DNA of 64,000 nucleotides, from contig CACZBK010000004.1 in the NCBI GenBank assembly GCA_902779395.1, forward strand, positions 1-64,000, written 5' to 3'. Made by a program: the position numbers and the translations under genes. Numbering within the stretch: the stretch's first letter is position 1; each line of letters begins with the position of its first letter. Positions 35,033 through 45,306 of this stretch are shown one piece after another. This DNA comes from an uncultured Lachnospiraceae bacterium (GTDB taxonomy: Bacteria > Bacillota > Clostridia > Lachnospirales > Lachnospiraceae). The notes beneath the pieces are model-generated. The model was given only the letters and a program-made list of their open reading frames with translations, searched no databases and was not told the origin of the DNA.

Positions 35033-35929
35033 TCAGTCCGGCAGGCTGTATATCGTCTCCGCTTTTAAAACATCTTTCCCTTCATCATATCTGTAGACTG
35101 CACGGAACTTATCAGTATCATCATATACGCGAAACAGCCGGGCAGATGTACTTTCCCGTACATATGACAGCGGCAGCGGATTACCGTTTCTTAAATACTT
35201 CATATCTTCGGTCCTGACAAATATCGCAGGGCTGTCATTATAGAAATGCTCAACCAATACCACATGTTTCTCTATCTCTCCGGCTTTGGCTAAAGCCTCA
35301 ACTTCCGAAAGCTTAAGAGCCGTATCCAGAGTAAACTCACCGCTCATGCTGCGCAGGAGTTTTTCCATAGCCGCACCGCAGCCAAGCTTCTCTCCTATAT
35401 CCCTGCAGAGCGAACGTATGTAAGTTCCTTTACTGCATCTGACTCTGAATACAGAACGCGGAAGGCTTATCTCCTGTATATTAAGATCAAATATCTCCAC
35501 TCTTCTGGCCGGACGTTCTACCGTCACGCCCTCGCGTGCAAGCTCATAAAGCCTCTTTCCGTTCTGCTTAAGCGCAGAATACATGGGCGGAACCTGATCG
35601 TAAGGCCCCAAAAAAGACATAAGCGCAGAGGTGAATTCATCTTCCGAACATACCACCTCACGTTCCCCGGTCACGGTTCCGCTCATATCTTCCGTATCGG
35701 TACAGACTCCAAGGCGAATGGTGCAAACATATTCCTTCTGTTTATCGGTAAGATGCTCAACCAGCTTCGTGGCATAACCCAAACATACCGGAAGCACGCC
35801 CTCAGCTTCAGGGTCCAGCGTTCCGGTATGTCCTATCTTCTTCTGATGAAGTATGCCCCGCAGTCTTGCTACCACATCCGCTGAGGTATACCCCTTTTCT
35901 TTATAAATATTTATTACTCCGTTTATCAC
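35033..35929 (-). CDS. truB: tRNA pseudouridine(55) synthase
   Basis: TruB makes pseudouridine 55 in the T loop of tRNAs. The 298-residue sequence begins with NIYKEKGYTSADVV and has the catalytic motif GHTGTLDPEAEGVLPVCLG with the nucleophilic Asp near residue 38, plus the RVRCSKGTYIRSLCRDIG segment. The start overlaps the nrnA stop by 4 nt. Confidence 0.97.
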   Translation of the reverse strand: MINGVINIYKEKGYTSADVVARLRGILHQKKIGHTGTLDPEAEGVLPVCLGYATKLVEHLTDKQKEYVCTIRLGVCTDTEDMSGTVTGEREVVCSEDEFTSALMSFLGPYDQVPPMYSALKQNGKRLYELAREGVTVERPARRVEIFDLNIQEISLPRSVFRVRCSKGTYIRSLCRDIGEKLGCGAAMEKLLRSMSGEFTLDTALKLSEVEALAKAGEIEKHVVLVEHFYNDSPAIFVRTEDMKYLRNGNPLPLSYVRESTSARLFRVYDDTDKFRAVYRYDEGKDVLKAETIYSLPD

Positions 35930-36888
35930 TTGCCCTCCAGCTGCCTGCCTACTTCCTTTACAAGACCGGCAATAAAATCCTCAAGGTCTCCGTTGTATTC
36001 GCAGCCTGATGCACGGGCGTGCCCGCCGCCGCCGTATGCTTCTCCTACTTTGGCAACATTCACACTGTCCGAAGACGAGCGCATGCTCGCTTTCCACTGA
36101 CCGGGTTTCTTTTCGTAAATGTACATTGCGCATTCCACACCCATAGTGATGCGGAGCCTCTCGACTATACCGCCCGTATCATCCCTAGTGGCACCGACTT
36201 CGCGCATCTTTTTCCAGCTTGAGTATCCTATTATAAGGCGTCCGTCAAAGAAGAAACGTTCCTCAAGAAGTGCATGCGCCAGTAAAAGATTTGTTTCCTT
36301 CGGTCTGGAAAAGAAAGTCGCATCCAGCATGGAAGAAAAATCAAAGCCGTATCCTATAAGCTCTGCGGCTATCTTCAGTGTATCAGGCGTAGTATTGGAA
36401 AAATGGAAAACTCCGGTATCATGTGCAAGGGCCATATACAACAGTTCAGCTATGGTTGCATCCATGTACTGTTTATCCATAAGATCAAAGATTATCTCTC
36501 CGCAGGCTGCGGCTGAAGGTATCACATGATTGAGCATCCCTGTCCCGTCTGCATTACTGATATGATGATCTATGTTTATCGTCTTGACGGCGGCTTTGAA
36601 ATAATCACGTGCATCACCTATGCGCTCCGCATTTGTGTCACATACTATGAACACATCAAAAGGCTCTCTCTGCGGAAAATCACTTATGATCTGATCCCTT
36701 AACGGAATGCCCGCCATAGCCTTTTCCGGCTCTTCCAGAAAAAGCTCGACCTTTGAATCCGGCAGCCGTTTTCTCAGATATTGCATAAGAGCCAGACAGG
36801 AACCTATGCAGTCCCCGTCCGGCTTTATATGTCCGGTGATACCTATGGTATTTGCGTTTTTTACTTCCGCAAACAGATCAAACGCCAT
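35926..36888 (-). CDS. nrnA: DHH-family oligoribonuclease / pAp phosphatase
   Basis: A 320-residue NrnA-type phosphoesterase that degrades nanoRNAs and dephosphorylates 3'-phosphoadenosine 5'-phosphate. Metal ligands are in HIKPDGDCIGS (residues 20-30), FIVCDTN and the NIDHHISN motif near residue 109, with a C-terminal DHHA1 domain ending in GGGHARASGCE. It lies directly upstream of truB and directly downstream of rbfA. Confidence 0.94.
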   Translation of the reverse strand: MAFDLFAEVKNANTIGITGHIKPDGDCIGSCLALMQYLRKRLPDSKVELFLEEPEKAMAGIPLRDQIISDFPQREPFDVFIVCDTNAERIGDARDYFKAAVKTINIDHHISNADGTGMLNHVIPSAAACGEIIFDLMDKQYMDATIAELLYMALAHDTGVFHFSNTTPDTLKIAAELIGYGFDFSSMLDATFFSRPKETNLLLAHALLEERFFFDGRLIIGYSSWKKMREVGATRDDTGGIVERLRITMGVECAMYIYEKKPGQWKASMRSSSDSVNVAKVGEAYGGGGHARASGCEYNGDLEDFIAGLVKEVGRQLEGK

Positions 36889-37284
36889 TTATTCCTGATC
36901 TCCTTCGCCGCGGGCGGCACGGGCAGCATTATCGGCCCGGCTCACCTCATCAATAAGCTGTGACATCCGGTTCCCGTATTCGATGGAATTATCCGGCAAA
37001 AATATCAGCTCGGGAGTATTTCTTAAGTTAAGCTCGTGAGCCAGTTCCCTGCGCAGATAACCTTCCGCACTCTTTAATCCCTCAAGCCCGGCTTCCACGT
37101 TTCCGTCATCGGTGAGCATCGATACCCACACCTTGCAGGTCTTAAGATCCGGTGCCACCTCCACATCTGTCACCGATGTGAACTCCGGTACCCTGGGGTC
37201 CTTAAGACCGCTTCTTATAGCCTCGGCAAGTACCTTCTGTACTTCCGAATTGATCCTTGTATTTTTTACACTTCCCTTACGCAT
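36889..37284 (-). CDS. rbfA: Ribosome-binding factor A
   Basis: A small KH-fold factor needed for late 30S maturation. The 131 residues have the usual pattern: a start with NTRINSEVQKVLAEAI, LKDPRVPEFTSVTDVEVAPD and CKVWVS, then LRRELAHELNLRNTPELIFLPD. It is placed between infB (1-nt gap) and nrnA, its standard position. Confidence 0.96.
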   Translation of the reverse strand: MRKGSVKNTRINSEVQKVLAEAIRSGLKDPRVPEFTSVTDVEVAPDLKTCKVWVSMLTDDGNVEAGLEGLKSAEGYLRRELAHELNLRNTPELIFLPDNSIEYGNRMSQLIDEVSRADNAARAARGEGDQE

Positions 37285-37285
37285 C

Positions 37286-40255
37286 TTATGTTCTGGGAAC
37301 CTCCACCATTATATATGCCTCGACCTGATCCAGTTCCTGCATCTGATCGAACCCGTCAAATACCAGACCGCATTCATAGCCGGCCTTGACTTCCTTAACA
37401 TCATCTTTAAACCTCTTAAGGGATGCCAGCGCTCCTTCGTAGATCTGCTCGCCTTCACGGCTGATGCGGATCTTGCAGTCTCTCTGGAATACGCCGTCAA
37501 GCACGAAGGAACCTGCGATATTGCCGACTGCCGATGCCTTGAAGATCTGACGCACTTCCGCATGACCGATGATCTTCTCTTCGTATACGGGATCCAGCAT
37601 ACCCTTCATAGCTGCCTCTATATCTTCTATCGCCTGATAGATGACCTTATACAGACGTACATCTACGCCTTCACGCTCTGCAGTCTGCTTGGCCACGGCA
37701 TCGGGACGTACGTTAAAGCCTATGATGATCGCGTTTGAAGCACTTGCAAGGACTACATCCGATTCGTTGATAGCACCTACGCCGCCATGTATGGCCTTAA
37801 CAACAACCTCATCATTGGAAAGCTTGAGGAGTGACTGTTTAACCGCCTCAACACTACCCTGAACGTCAGCCTTGATGATAAGATTGAGTTCCTTGAGATT
37901 GCCTTCCTGTATCTTGCTGAACACATCCTCGAGGCTCATCTTAGCCTTTGTATCCTCAAGGAGCTTCTCCTTATTCTGTGCTATAAAGGTATCGGCAAAG
38001 TTCTTTGCCTCCCTGTCATTAGGATGGCAGATAAAGATCTCACCTGCGTTGGGCACATCATTAAGACCAAGTATCTCAACGGGAGTGGAAGGACCTGCAT
38101 CCTTAACTCTCCTGCCCTTATCATCAACCATCGCACGCACTTTACCGTGTGATGCACCGGCAGATATAAAATCACCTACATGCAGGGTACCCTTCTGGAC
38201 AAGCACGGTTGCAACGGGACCACGTCCCTTATCAAGCTCTGCCTCTATGACCAGACCTCTTGCCTGTCTCTTGGGATTGGCTTTAAGCTCCAGCACATCT
38301 GCGGTAAGCAGTATCATCTCCAGCAGATTGTCGATCCCTTCGCCTGTCTTTGCCGAAACCGGTGCGAAGATCGTGCTGCCGCCCCAGTCCTCTGAAACCA
38401 GTTCGTACTCGGTAAGCTCCTGCTTAACCCTGTCAATATTTGCACCGGGTTTATCTATCTTATTTACTGCTACTATTATCTCTATGCCTGCTGCCTTGGC
38501 ATGGTTGATAGCCTCAACGGTCTGGGGCATGACACCATCGTCTGCAGCAACCACCAGTATTGCGATATCCGTGGAATTTGCACCACGCATACGCATGGAT
38601 GTGAATGCCTCATGTCCGGGAGTATCCAGGAATGTTATGGACCTTCCGTCGATCGATACAGTATATGCACCTATATGCTGCGTGATACCGCCGGCTTCCT
38701 TATCCGTCACATGAGTCTTACGGATAGCATCCAGAAGCGAAGTCTTACCGTGATCGACATGTCCCATAACACAGATAACGGGAGGACGTGCCGTGAGTTT
38801 GCTCTCATCTTCATCCTCTTCTTTAAGGAGTTCTGCGATAACGTCAACCTTCTCCTCACGCTCGCACATTATCTCATAATCTATAGCGATCTCCTCAGCC
38901 TTCTCGAAGCTGATCTCCTGGTTGACTGTCACCATCTCGCCCTGCATAAACAGCTTTTTGACTATCTCAGAAGGCTGTATGCGCATCTTTTCGGCAAGCT
39001 CTTTAACAGTGATGGAATCAGGCAGTGTTATCACCTTGATATCATCTTCCTGTACTTCCTGTTTCTTAGCTACAGGCTTCTGGAATGAACCGGCGCGGTT
39101 ATTCCTGCCTTTCCCGAGATTATCCTCGTAGATCGAGCTGTTCTTTTTCTGTTCTCTGTCGCGGTCCTTATCGGAATGACGGCCTCTTCTGTTATCATTC
39201 TTGGTCTCGGGCTGGGGTGCCGCTGCTGCAAAACCGCCCTTTCCTCCCTGCATGGGACGGCCACCACCCTGACCGGGTCTGGAATTAGGCGCGCCGCCGA
39301 AACCGGGACGTCCGCCCTGCCCCTGTCTGCCGCCCTGGAAGGGTCTGTCCTGCTGTGCGGGGCCTCTGCCGCCCTGGAAATTACGATCCTGTCCGAAATT
39401 CCCTCTGCCCTGGTCATTACGCTCACCCTGGCGCGGAGCGGATCCGTTTCTCGGTCCGCCGCCCTGAACGGGTCTGCCCTCAGCAGGCCTGGACGCATTA
39501 TTATTATTGTTAACAGGTGCAGGTCTTGCGCTGCCTGCATTATCCGCAGCAGGTGCAGGACGTGCTGCCGCCTGCTGTGCAGCCTCTTCCGCTCTCTTTC
39601 TGGCCTGCTCTGCCTCTAAGCGCTTCTGTTCCTGCGCCTGTCTTATACGCTCCTCTTCCATCCTCTTATTTGAGATGGCTCCGGCACGGTCTATCATATT
39701 CTCACGCGGTCTGATGGGGCCCCTGTTGAAATTACCGCCCTGAGGATATCCGCCCCTCATGTTATTACCCTGCCCGCCCATACCCGGACGCTGCTGCTGG
39801 GCATTACCGCCGACGATTATTATGCTCTTCTTTTTCTTCTGCGGCTGCTGGGAATGAGGATCATTGGGACGCTGCTGAGGCATACGTCTGTCATTTTCAT
39901 TTCCCTTAGCAGGACCCGCCTGCTGTTTGGGCTCCTCTTTCTTTTCAGAGGGCTGCTCTTTCTTATCACCCTGCTGCTCTTTTTTCTCTGCAGCCTGTTC
40001 TTTCTTTTCGGGAACAGCTTCCTGTTTTTCCTTTTTATCTTCGGGAGCAGATGAAGCTTCACTGTTTCCAGAGCGTTCAAAACCAAGAGCCTTAAGTTCG
40101 GAAACTATAGCCCCTTCCAGCTCTGCAGGAAAAGTACTCGATGCCGTTTTCCCTTCCGCACCGTGCTTTTCCAAAAGCTCTATGATCAGATTGTTTTTGG
40201 GCGAACTCCCGTCCGCTCCCGTAAATTCCTTTGAAAAATTACTGATCCTTGCCAT
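37286..40255 (-). CDS. infB: Translation initiation factor IF-2
   Basis: IF-2 is the GTPase that brings fMet-tRNA to the ribosome. After a start that lacks the usual well-conserved first IF2_N module, there is a long low-complexity region (about 60-390) rich in Gln, Lys/Glu, then Gly/Arg/Gln ([25 protein letters not shown]), one clear IF2_N domain ([20 protein letters not shown]) and the G domain with [17 protein letters not shown] and NKID, followed by domains II-IV. I choose the ATG at 40255 with GGGAGGT upstream; the frame extends 11 codons further to a TTG. It overlaps the L7Ae-like gene by 17 nt. Confidence 0.97.
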   Translation of the reverse strand: MARISNFSKEFTGADGSSPKNNLIIELLEKHGAEGKTASSTFPAELEGAIVSELKALGFERSGNSEASSAPEDKKEKQEAVPEKKEQAAEKKEQQGDKKEQPSEKKEEPKQQAGPAKGNENDRRMPQQRPNDPHSQQPQKKKKSIIIVGGNAQQQRPGMGGQGNNMRGGYPQGGNFNRGPIRPRENMIDRAGAISNKRMEEERIRQAQEQKRLEAEQARKRAEEAAQQAAARPAPAADNAGSARPAPVNNNNNASRPAEGRPVQGGGPRNGSAPRQGERNDQGRGNFGQDRNFQGGRGPAQQDRPFQGGRQGQGGRPGFGGAPNSRPGQGGGRPMQGGKGGFAAAAPQPETKNDNRRGRHSDKDRDREQKKNSSIYEDNLGKGRNNRAGSFQKPVAKKQEVQEDDIKVITLPDSITVKELAEKMRIQPSEIVKKLFMQGEMVTVNQEISFEKAEEIAIDYEIMCEREEKVDVIAELLKEEDEDESKLTARPPVICVMGHVDHGKTSLLDAIRKTHVTDKEAGGITQHIGAYTVSIDGRSITFLDTPGHEAFTSMRMRGANSTDIAILVVAADDGVMPQTVEAINHAKAAGIEIIVAVNKIDKPGANIDRVKQELTEYELVSEDWGGSTIFAPVSAKTGEGIDNLLEMILLTADVLELKANPKRQARGLVIEAELDKGRGPVATVLVQKGTLHVGDFISAGASHGKVRAMVDDKGRRVKDAGPSTPVEILGLNDVPNAGEIFICHPNDREAKNFADTFIAQNKEKLLEDTKAKMSLEDVFSKIQEGNLKELNLIIKADVQGSVEAVKQSLLKLSNDEVVVKAIHGGVGAINESDVVLASASNAIIIGFNVRPDAVAKQTAEREGVDVRLYKVIYQAIEDIEAAMKGMLDPVYEEKIIGHAEVRQIFKASAVGNIAGSFVLDGVFQRDCKIRISREGEQIYEGALASLKRFKDDVKEVKAGYECGLVFDGFDQMQELDQVEAYIMVEVPRT

Positions 40256-40580
40256 CTGTCGCACTACCTCCCTTATATTCTTCCCCAAGAATCGTCTTTA
40301 TCTTTTGTGCAAAACCTGCATCCTCAAGTGATAACACGCTCCGGTACTCTTTTCCCAGTGCATGTCCCAGATCCTCCTTCAGGGAATACTCCATACATTC
40401 TACCTGATAAAAGCTGCACATATCCCGTATGCCTTTTTTTGATGCTTCGGAAGTGTCGGCCGCTACAAGTACCAGCAGCGACTTTCCTCCCTTGACACTC
40501 TGCTCCACGGTGAAATTACCGCTTTTTATCTTTCCTGCCCTCTGGGCCAGTCCCAGAAGTGAAAGTACTTTATCCTGCAT
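40239..40580 (-). CDS. L7Ae/YlxQ-family RNA-binding protein
   Basis: A small ribosomal L7Ae-like protein, about 113 residues from the ATG at 40580, which overlaps the ylxR stop as TGATG and has GGAAGGG upstream. The start [18 protein letters not shown] and the [17 protein letters not shown] strand-helix are the YlxQ signature. Such proteins bind kink-turn RNAs; the specific target is not known. Its place between ylxR and infB is conserved. Confidence 0.9.
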   Translation of the reverse strand: MQDKVLSLLGLAQRAGKIKSGNFTVEQSVKGGKSLLVLVAADTSEASKKGIRDMCSFYQVECMEYSLKEDLGHALGKEYRSVLSLEDAGFAQKIKTILGEEYKGGSATDGKDQ

Positions 40581-40858
40581 CAATCCCTTCCGCACCTCGT
40601 TCTCAGATCCTCATACAGCTCCCTGCCGGTCTCTGTTTTTAATGATCTGCCTATACTGTTCTTTTTTTCCGCTCTGGCTATACAATCCCTGTCCCTGCAG
40701 ATGTATGCGCCTCTTCCGTTCATCCTGCCGCTCTCATCTATGAGGACATCTCCTTCGGGAGTACGCACTATGCGAAACATCTCCTTACCCGCTTTTACAA
40801 GGCCGCAGCCACAGCATTTGCGTTCCGGGACTCTCTTAGTCTTCGTCACTGACTGCAA
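40580..40858 (-). CDS. ylxR: YlxR-family protein (DUF448)
   Basis: A 92-residue protein with RVPERKCCGCG at the start and GRMNGRGAYICRDRDC in the middle, the signature of YlxR, which binds nucleic acid and in Bacillus modulates transcription and RNase P. It lies 3 nt downstream of nusA and overlaps the L7Ae-like gene by 1 nt. Confidence 0.95.
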   Translation of the reverse strand: MQSVTKTKRVPERKCCGCGLVKAGKEMFRIVRTPEGDVLIDESGRMNGRGAYICRDRDCIARAEKKNSIGRSLKTETGRELYEDLRTRCGRD

Positions 40859-40861
40859 TAT

Positions 40862-42040
40862 TTATTCCTCTCCCTCAGTGCCGCTTCCCTCTTCATATAC
40901 GGCCTCTCCTTCTTCGGTGTAAGTGCCTTCTTCATACTCTTCATATTCATCTTCATAGCCATCGTCAAGATAATCCTCAACGCGGAATCCGACTGCATCA
41001 ACTGCCTGGCTCTCGGATTTGATATCGATCTTATATCCCGTAAGCTTTGCAGCAAGTCTTGCATTCTGGCCCGATTTGCCGATAGCGAGTGAAAGCTGGC
41101 TGTCGGGAACCACCACGTTGGCGCTCTTTTCATCGGGATCCGCAAATACATTGACTATCTTTGCAGGTGAAAGTGAATTCTGGATAAGCTCACCGGGGTT
41201 ATCGCTCCAGTTGATTATATCTATCTTCTCTCCGAAAAGCTCGTTTACTATGGCATTTACACGGCTTCCGTTAACACCTACACATGCCCCCACAGGATCC
41301 ACATTCGGATTATGGGACATAACAGCCATCTTGGTACGGCTGCCCGGCTCACGTGCAATGTTCATTATCTCTACGGTACCATCCTTTATCTCGGTCACTT
41401 CCTCTTCGAAAAGCCTGCGGACAAGCTCGGGATGTGAACGTGACACAGTGATCTTAGCTCCTTTTGGAGTACTGGTAACATCGATCACATATACTTTGAT
41501 ACGTCCGCCCTGCTTAAGGCGCTCGCCGGGAACGCATTCCTGATCGGGAAGAAGCGCATCTGTCTTACCCAGATTAATGGAAAAGCCTCTGCCCACACGT
41601 CTCTGTACCACACCGGTGATGATATCGTGGCGTTTCTCAAAAAACTGCTTATATACAACATTACGCTCCTCTTCACGAAGCTTCTGGGTGATAACGTTCT
41701 TTGCATTCTGGGTAGCGATGCGTCCGAACTCCTTGGAGTTTATCTCCACCTCTACGAAGCCTCCGGGCTGTACATCCGGATCCAAAAGCTTTGCTTCATC
41801 CCAGCTTATCTCGATCGCCGGATCCATAACATCATCCGCAAGCTCGATCACTTCCTTTGTGGCTATCACGTGGAATGCGCAGGTTTTCTCATCGATATCC
41901 ACCCTGATATTATCTGCAGATTTAAAATGATTCTTGCAGGCCGTTACCAATGAATCACTGATCGCCTTAAAGATCGACTCCTTGCTGATCTCCTTTTCAC
42001 GCTCCAGTGTCTCCAATGCTTCCATCAGATCCGAATTCAT
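40862..42040 (-). CDS. nusA: Transcription termination/antitermination factor NusA
   Basis: NusA binds RNA polymerase and nascent RNA. From the ATG at 42040 (GGAGGG upstream; the frame extends five codons further) it has the N-terminal polymerase-binding domain (about 1-125), S1 domain (about 130-200: GVVQRRVGRGFSINLG), and two KH domains (IAREPGSRTKMAV; SLAIGKSGQNARLAAKLTG). It ends in a tyrosine/glutamate-rich acidic tail (about 355-392) and lacks the extra acidic repeats of E. coli NusA. Confidence 0.97.
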   Translation of the reverse strand: MNSDLMEALETLEREKEISKESIFKAISDSLVTACKNHFKSADNIRVDIDEKTCAFHVIATKEVIELADDVMDPAIEISWDEAKLLDPDVQPGGFVEVEINSKEFGRIATQNAKNVITQKLREEERNVVYKQFFEKRHDIITGVVQRRVGRGFSINLGKTDALLPDQECVPGERLKQGGRIKVYVIDVTSTPKGAKITVSRSHPELVRRLFEEEVTEIKDGTVEIMNIAREPGSRTKMAVMSHNPNVDPVGACVGVNGSRVNAIVNELFGEKIDIINWSDNPGELIQNSLSPAKIVNVFADPDEKSANVVVPDSQLSLAIGKSGQNARLAAKLTGYKIDIKSESQAVDAVGFRVEDYLDDGYEDEYEEYEEGTYTEEGEAVYEEGSGTEGEE

Positions 42041-42117
42041 CTTTTTTCCCTCCATATTACCGCCCCTGCGGCTGTGATTATTATTGCGGAAAGCTTTTGC
42101 TTTTCCGTTTAAGTACC

Positions 42118-42582
42118 TTAAATGTCAAGCTTCAGCCTTACTACGGCTATTGCATTTCGTGCGAAGTTCTTATCTTCACCGTTTATCTCTATGGTTATGC
42201 TGTCCTTATCATAGGCTTTCAGCACACCTTCGTATTCCTTCTGTCCGTCAGCAGTTTCATAAAGCTTAAGCTCTACTTCTTCTCCCAGACTGTTAGCAAA
42301 ATGCCTGTCCTTTTTTAATTGTCTTCCAAGTCCGGGGCTGGACACCTCAAGGATATATGCATCATTTATAATATCCGCCTCATCCAGCTTATCAGAAAAT
42401 GCACGGCTCACCTCTTCACAGTCCTGGATGTTCACTCCGCCGGGCTTATCTATATATGCGCGAAGATAATAGTCACTGCCTTCCTTTACATACTCCACAT
42501 CATAAATGGAGATGCCTTTTCCCTCAACGACAGGCTTCAGCAATTCCTCCGCTTTAAGCTCGATATCTTTTTTATCAGCCAT
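42118..42582 (-). CDS. rimP: Ribosome maturation factor RimP
   Basis: RimP assists 30S assembly. From the ATG at 42582 (AAGGGGG upstream) the protein has 154 residues: the N-terminal domain with IYDVEYVKEGSDYYLRAYID, the CEEVSRAFSDKLDE helix and LEVSSPGLGRQLKKDRHF, then the SH3-like C-terminal domain. A longer frame to 42675 has no conserved residues. It is the first gene of the rimP-nusA-ylxR-L7Ae-infB-rbfA-nrnA-truB series. Confidence 0.95.
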   Translation of the reverse strand: MADKKDIELKAEELLKPVVEGKGISIYDVEYVKEGSDYYLRAYIDKPGGVNIQDCEEVSRAFSDKLDEADIINDAYILEVSSPGLGRQLKKDRHFANSLGEEVELKLYETADGQKEYEGVLKAYDKDSITIEINGEDKNFARNAIAVVRLKLDI

Positions 42583-42602
42583 AAAATGCCCCCTTAAATA
42601 CA

Positions 42603-42629
42603 TAAGAGCAGGCGCACGACCTACTCTTA
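42603..42629 (-). other. Hairpin in the rimP leader
   Basis: TAAGAG/CTCTTA and AGG/CCT form a 9-bp stem with 1-nt offsets around a 7-nt loop, about 20 nt before the rimP start. Leader structures controlling rimP-nusA operons are known in other bacteria; I infer a possible regulatory hairpin here. Confidence 0.35.
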
Positions 42630-42681
42630 CAATAGCAACATTCTGAAGTTTACCACTATTTACATAAAAATGCAAGCCCTT

Positions 42682-44637
42682 TTATTTTCTGTCTTCTATA
42701 AGGGTCCCCATTGCCGCCTTTACCTGCGCAGCCACATCATTGATCACATCGGCGGATGCAGCGATCCGTTCCGTAGCCTCCGCAAGATTTTTAATCCTTA
42801 AATTAACCCTGCCGACAAGTTCAAGCAGCTTATCTTTTTCGGCAACTATGCTGCCCACGGAACCCTGGATCGAGTGATTCGTGACCACACTGCTTTCAGC
42901 AGTCACCTTGGAATCCGCAGCCAGCTTGTTGATCTCGCCTGCCACCACGGCAAAACCGCGTCCGCTCTCACCGGCTCTGGCTGCTTCTATAGAAGCGTTA
43001 AGCGCAAGAAGGTTTGTCTGGTCGGCAATGTCGACCACCTTGTCGTTATTGTCCGTAAGTTCATCAAGGTCTTTTTGAATGGCGGCTATCGCGTCATTTA
43101 AGCTGTTGCAGAAATCAGCGACCATAGTCACTTCTTCAGCGATGGCAGAACTTTCTTCCGCATTTCCGGCATTTCCCTTTATCATCTCTTCGATCGATCC
43201 GCTGAGCGTGATAAATCTCTCGTTTATCTCGTTTACCACGTTCATGATATCACCGCGCTGTTTATTAAGCGCACTCTGCTCATGTACCGCAAGGGTCTGG
43301 GCTTCGCGCTTCTCCCTCTCCACAAGATCCTTAAGATAATGCACACAGTTTGATCTGTGATTGAATCCGTTGAAGATCGCCGTAGCCATCTCTTTGCAGG
43401 TATCATAACCGCAGCAGGAACAATTGATCCTCCTGGAAGCATCATCAAACTTGTTCATATCCTTAAAGACACTGTCAAGCTCTGCCGCCGTAGGTTCTTT
43501 ATGCCTGCATTCAGCAGAACGGTCCGTGTATTGCCGTAAATAGTCGTTCAGATCAAGCTTTGCGAACTGCTTGTCAAGTGCCTCCAGACGTTTCTCCGGA
43601 GAAAGCTTCTTCGCCCAGGCGCCTTTCTTCCCGTCTTTCTTAACACTCTCTTTTATATCATGGATATGGTACAGCGGATCGTCTCCATCGGTGACCGCAG
43701 GATCCGTTCCGGTCCCGCATATGCACCCGTTCTCACAGTTAAGGGCATCAATAAACAGAAAAGGTGTCTTTCCGCCTTTAATGCGGTCTTTGTTCTGCTG
43801 AAGATAATGATACATTCTCTTCTCGCCCTCTATCTGGCGGATGAACACTTCATTTCCAAGCAGCCAGTATACGTTTTCCTTCAGGCCTCCGGGCATGGGA
43901 TAGATCGATCCGAGACCATACTCGATCTCATCTGTATAAGGCGTGCCCATAAGCTTATTTTCCCTCATATATCTCATCATATGATCGAAGGTCACGTTAT
44001 AGCTTATATATCCCCTGTTATTGGGATCGTCTATCTCGTTTTTCTTAGCGATACAGGGACTGATAAATGCCATCTTTTCCTTTACGCCAAGTTCCTTACG
44101 CGCATATATCGCAGCACACATCATAGGTGAATGTACCGGGAACAGTTTCGGGAGCAGCTCCGGAAGATACCTTTCGATATAGCCCACTACCGCCGGACAG
44201 GGCTGCGAGATCCCGCCAAGAAAATCATGAGTCCTGATATACTTTATATATGCCCAGGTGGTTATATCCGCACCGAAGGATACACTGATGAGCCTGTTTG
44301 CCCCAAGCTTCTTCAGTCCTCCCAGGACCCTTTCATATTCATCCGGATAATCCGCCTTAAAAGCCGGTGCGATAAGCAGCGAGATCTTCTCCCCCCGCTT
44401 AAGATCATTAAAAAAGCGTTCGGTATCATCGCGATACTCTCTGGCATGATGTTCGCATACATCAAAACAGGATCCGCAGGCTATACATTTGCTGCCGTCC
44501 ACCACGATCCTGGAACATCCGTCTTCATCAGGCTCCGTTGATATGCAGGCTCCCATACAGCTGCATGCACTTATACACTTGTTACAACCGACACAGTTAT
44601 CGTTTGTGTAGATTAATGCTTCTGATGTTATACTCAT
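42682..44637 (-). CDS. Sensory [FeFe]-hydrogenase-like protein fused to chemoreceptor output domain
   Basis: A 651-residue soluble fusion. Two [4Fe-4S] motifs lie at Cys15/18/21/25 and Cys51/54/57/61. A hydrogenase H-cluster domain follows: SQPCP (Cys147), SPCIAKKNE (Cys194) and NCENGCICG (Cys301, Cys305). Next comes a further Fe-S domain (Cys406-Cys431: CSCCGYDTC...C), and finally a methyl-accepting-type signalling helix pair (about 440-651) with the hairpin [20 protein letters not shown]. The Cys before Cys147 that relays protons in catalytic enzymes is Pro146, as expected for a sensor rather than a turnover enzyme. It has no membrane segment. It probably reports hydrogen or redox state to the chemotaxis machinery; no che genes are in the window. 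Confidence 0.85.
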   Translation of the reverse strand: MSITSEALIYTNDNCVGCNKCISACSCMGACISTEPDEDGCSRIVVDGSKCIACGSCFDVCEHHAREYRDDTERFFNDLKRGEKISLLIAPAFKADYPDEYERVLGGLKKLGANRLISVSFGADITTWAYIKYIRTHDFLGGISQPCPAVVGYIERYLPELLPKLFPVHSPMMCAAIYARKELGVKEKMAFISPCIAKKNEIDDPNNRGYISYNVTFDHMMRYMRENKLMGTPYTDEIEYGLGSIYPMPGGLKENVYWLLGNEVFIRQIEGEKRMYHYLQQNKDRIKGGKTPFLFIDALNCENGCICGTGTDPAVTDGDDPLYHIHDIKESVKKDGKKGAWAKKLSPEKRLEALDKQFAKLDLNDYLRQYTDRSAECRHKEPTAAELDSVFKDMNKFDDASRRINCSCCGYDTCKEMATAIFNGFNHRSNCVHYLKDLVEREKREAQTLAVHEQSALNKQRGDIMNVVNEINERFITLSGSIEEMIKGNAGNAEESSAIAEEVTMVADFCNSLNDAIAAIQKDLDELTDNNDKVVDIADQTNLLALNASIEAARAGESGRGFAVVAGEINKLAADSKVTAESSVVTNHSIQGSVGSIVAEKDKLLELVGRVNLRIKNLAEATERIAASADVINDVAAQVKAAMGTLIEDRK

Positions 44638-44658
44638 TGCCGATACTCCTGTGTATAT

Positions 44659-44687
44659 AGTTTATCCGCCGGGCGCCCGCCGGTCAA
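44659..44687 (-). promoter_or_regulatory. Promoter of the hydrogenase-like sensor gene
   Basis: TTGACC (44682-44687), a 17-bp spacer and TAAACT (44659-44664) on the minus strand. The spacer is extremely GC-rich and contains the 10-bp palindrome CGGGCGCCCG, a possible operator. AGGAG precedes the ATG at 44637. Confidence 0.55.
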
Positions 44688-44716
44688 GCCCGCGGAGATC
44701 ATCCATATAATTTATC

Positions 44717-44754
44717 TGTTACCATTCACAGCCTGAGGACCGTGAATAGTAACA
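44717..44754 (-). other. 13-bp stem-loop after the thioesterase gene
   Basis: TGTTACTATTCAC and GTGAATGGTAACA pair over 13 positions (one G-T wobble) around a 12-nt loop, 6 nt after the stop codon at 44760. There is no T run, so it may be a processing or Rho-type 3' end rather than an intrinsic terminator. Confidence 0.45.
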
Positions 44755-44759
44755 TTTAT

Positions 44760-45167
44760 CTAAATATCCATATCCGTCCTGTAGAATGTGTAGCAGCCGC
44801 AGTCCAATAATTTTCCCTTATCATCGGTGATGTCCACTTCCACGGTAATCAGATGCGATCCGCCTCTTTTAAGTGCCGCATCACAGTAAATATACTCCGT
44901 ATCTACCGCCGGTGCAAGAAAGTGCAGGCTTCCCTCAACGGTCGTTACAGCCTTTCCCGAAACATTTGCCAGAGTCCCCGCGATAGTATCTGCAAGAGAA
45001 TACAGGCAGCCGCCATGCATGGAACCATAGGGGTTCTTATATTTCACCTCAAAAGGCATACGCCCCCTGGCATGTTTTTCATCAAGTTCCGTCAGCTCTA
45101 TCTTTAACAGTTTTATAAATTCGCTTTCCTCAAGAAGTGCTGCTGCACGCTTTTCTATATCACTCAC
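44760..45167 (-). CDS. PaaI-family hotdog thioesterase
   Basis: A 135-residue hotdog-fold protein with the family motif NPYGSMHGGCLYSLADTIAG near residue 46, where His and Gly shape the acyl-CoA site. It is expected to hydrolyse acyl-CoA thioesters; the substrate cannot be deduced. The start is GTG at 45167 with AGGAGAG seven bases upstream. It is divergent from phosphoketolase. Confidence 0.88.
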   Translation of the reverse strand: MSDIEKRAAALLEESEFIKLLKIELTELDEKHARGRMPFEVKYKNPYGSMHGGCLYSLADTIAGTLANVSGKAVTTVEGSLHFLAPAVDTEYIYCDAALKRGGSHLITVEVDITDDKGKLLDCGCYTFYRTDMDI

Positions 45168-45306
45168 CGATATGCTCTCCTGTCCCCTTACGCTTTTGAA
45201 TAATATATCACAATTGTCATAAATCCGCTATTGTGGAAACTTTTTAGCATAAGCACGCGTTATTACACGCTTATTGTTGAATATAGACAAATCGCGCAAA
45301 ACATCA

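Noticed and set aside
34990..35055. Terminator between truB and ribF
   Set aside because: CTGAG/CTCAG arms exist but the stem is imperfect and no T tract follows.
37286..40288. Longer infB frame starting at TTG 40288
   Set aside because: The strong GGGAGGT site lies inside the extra segment and serves the ATG at 40255.
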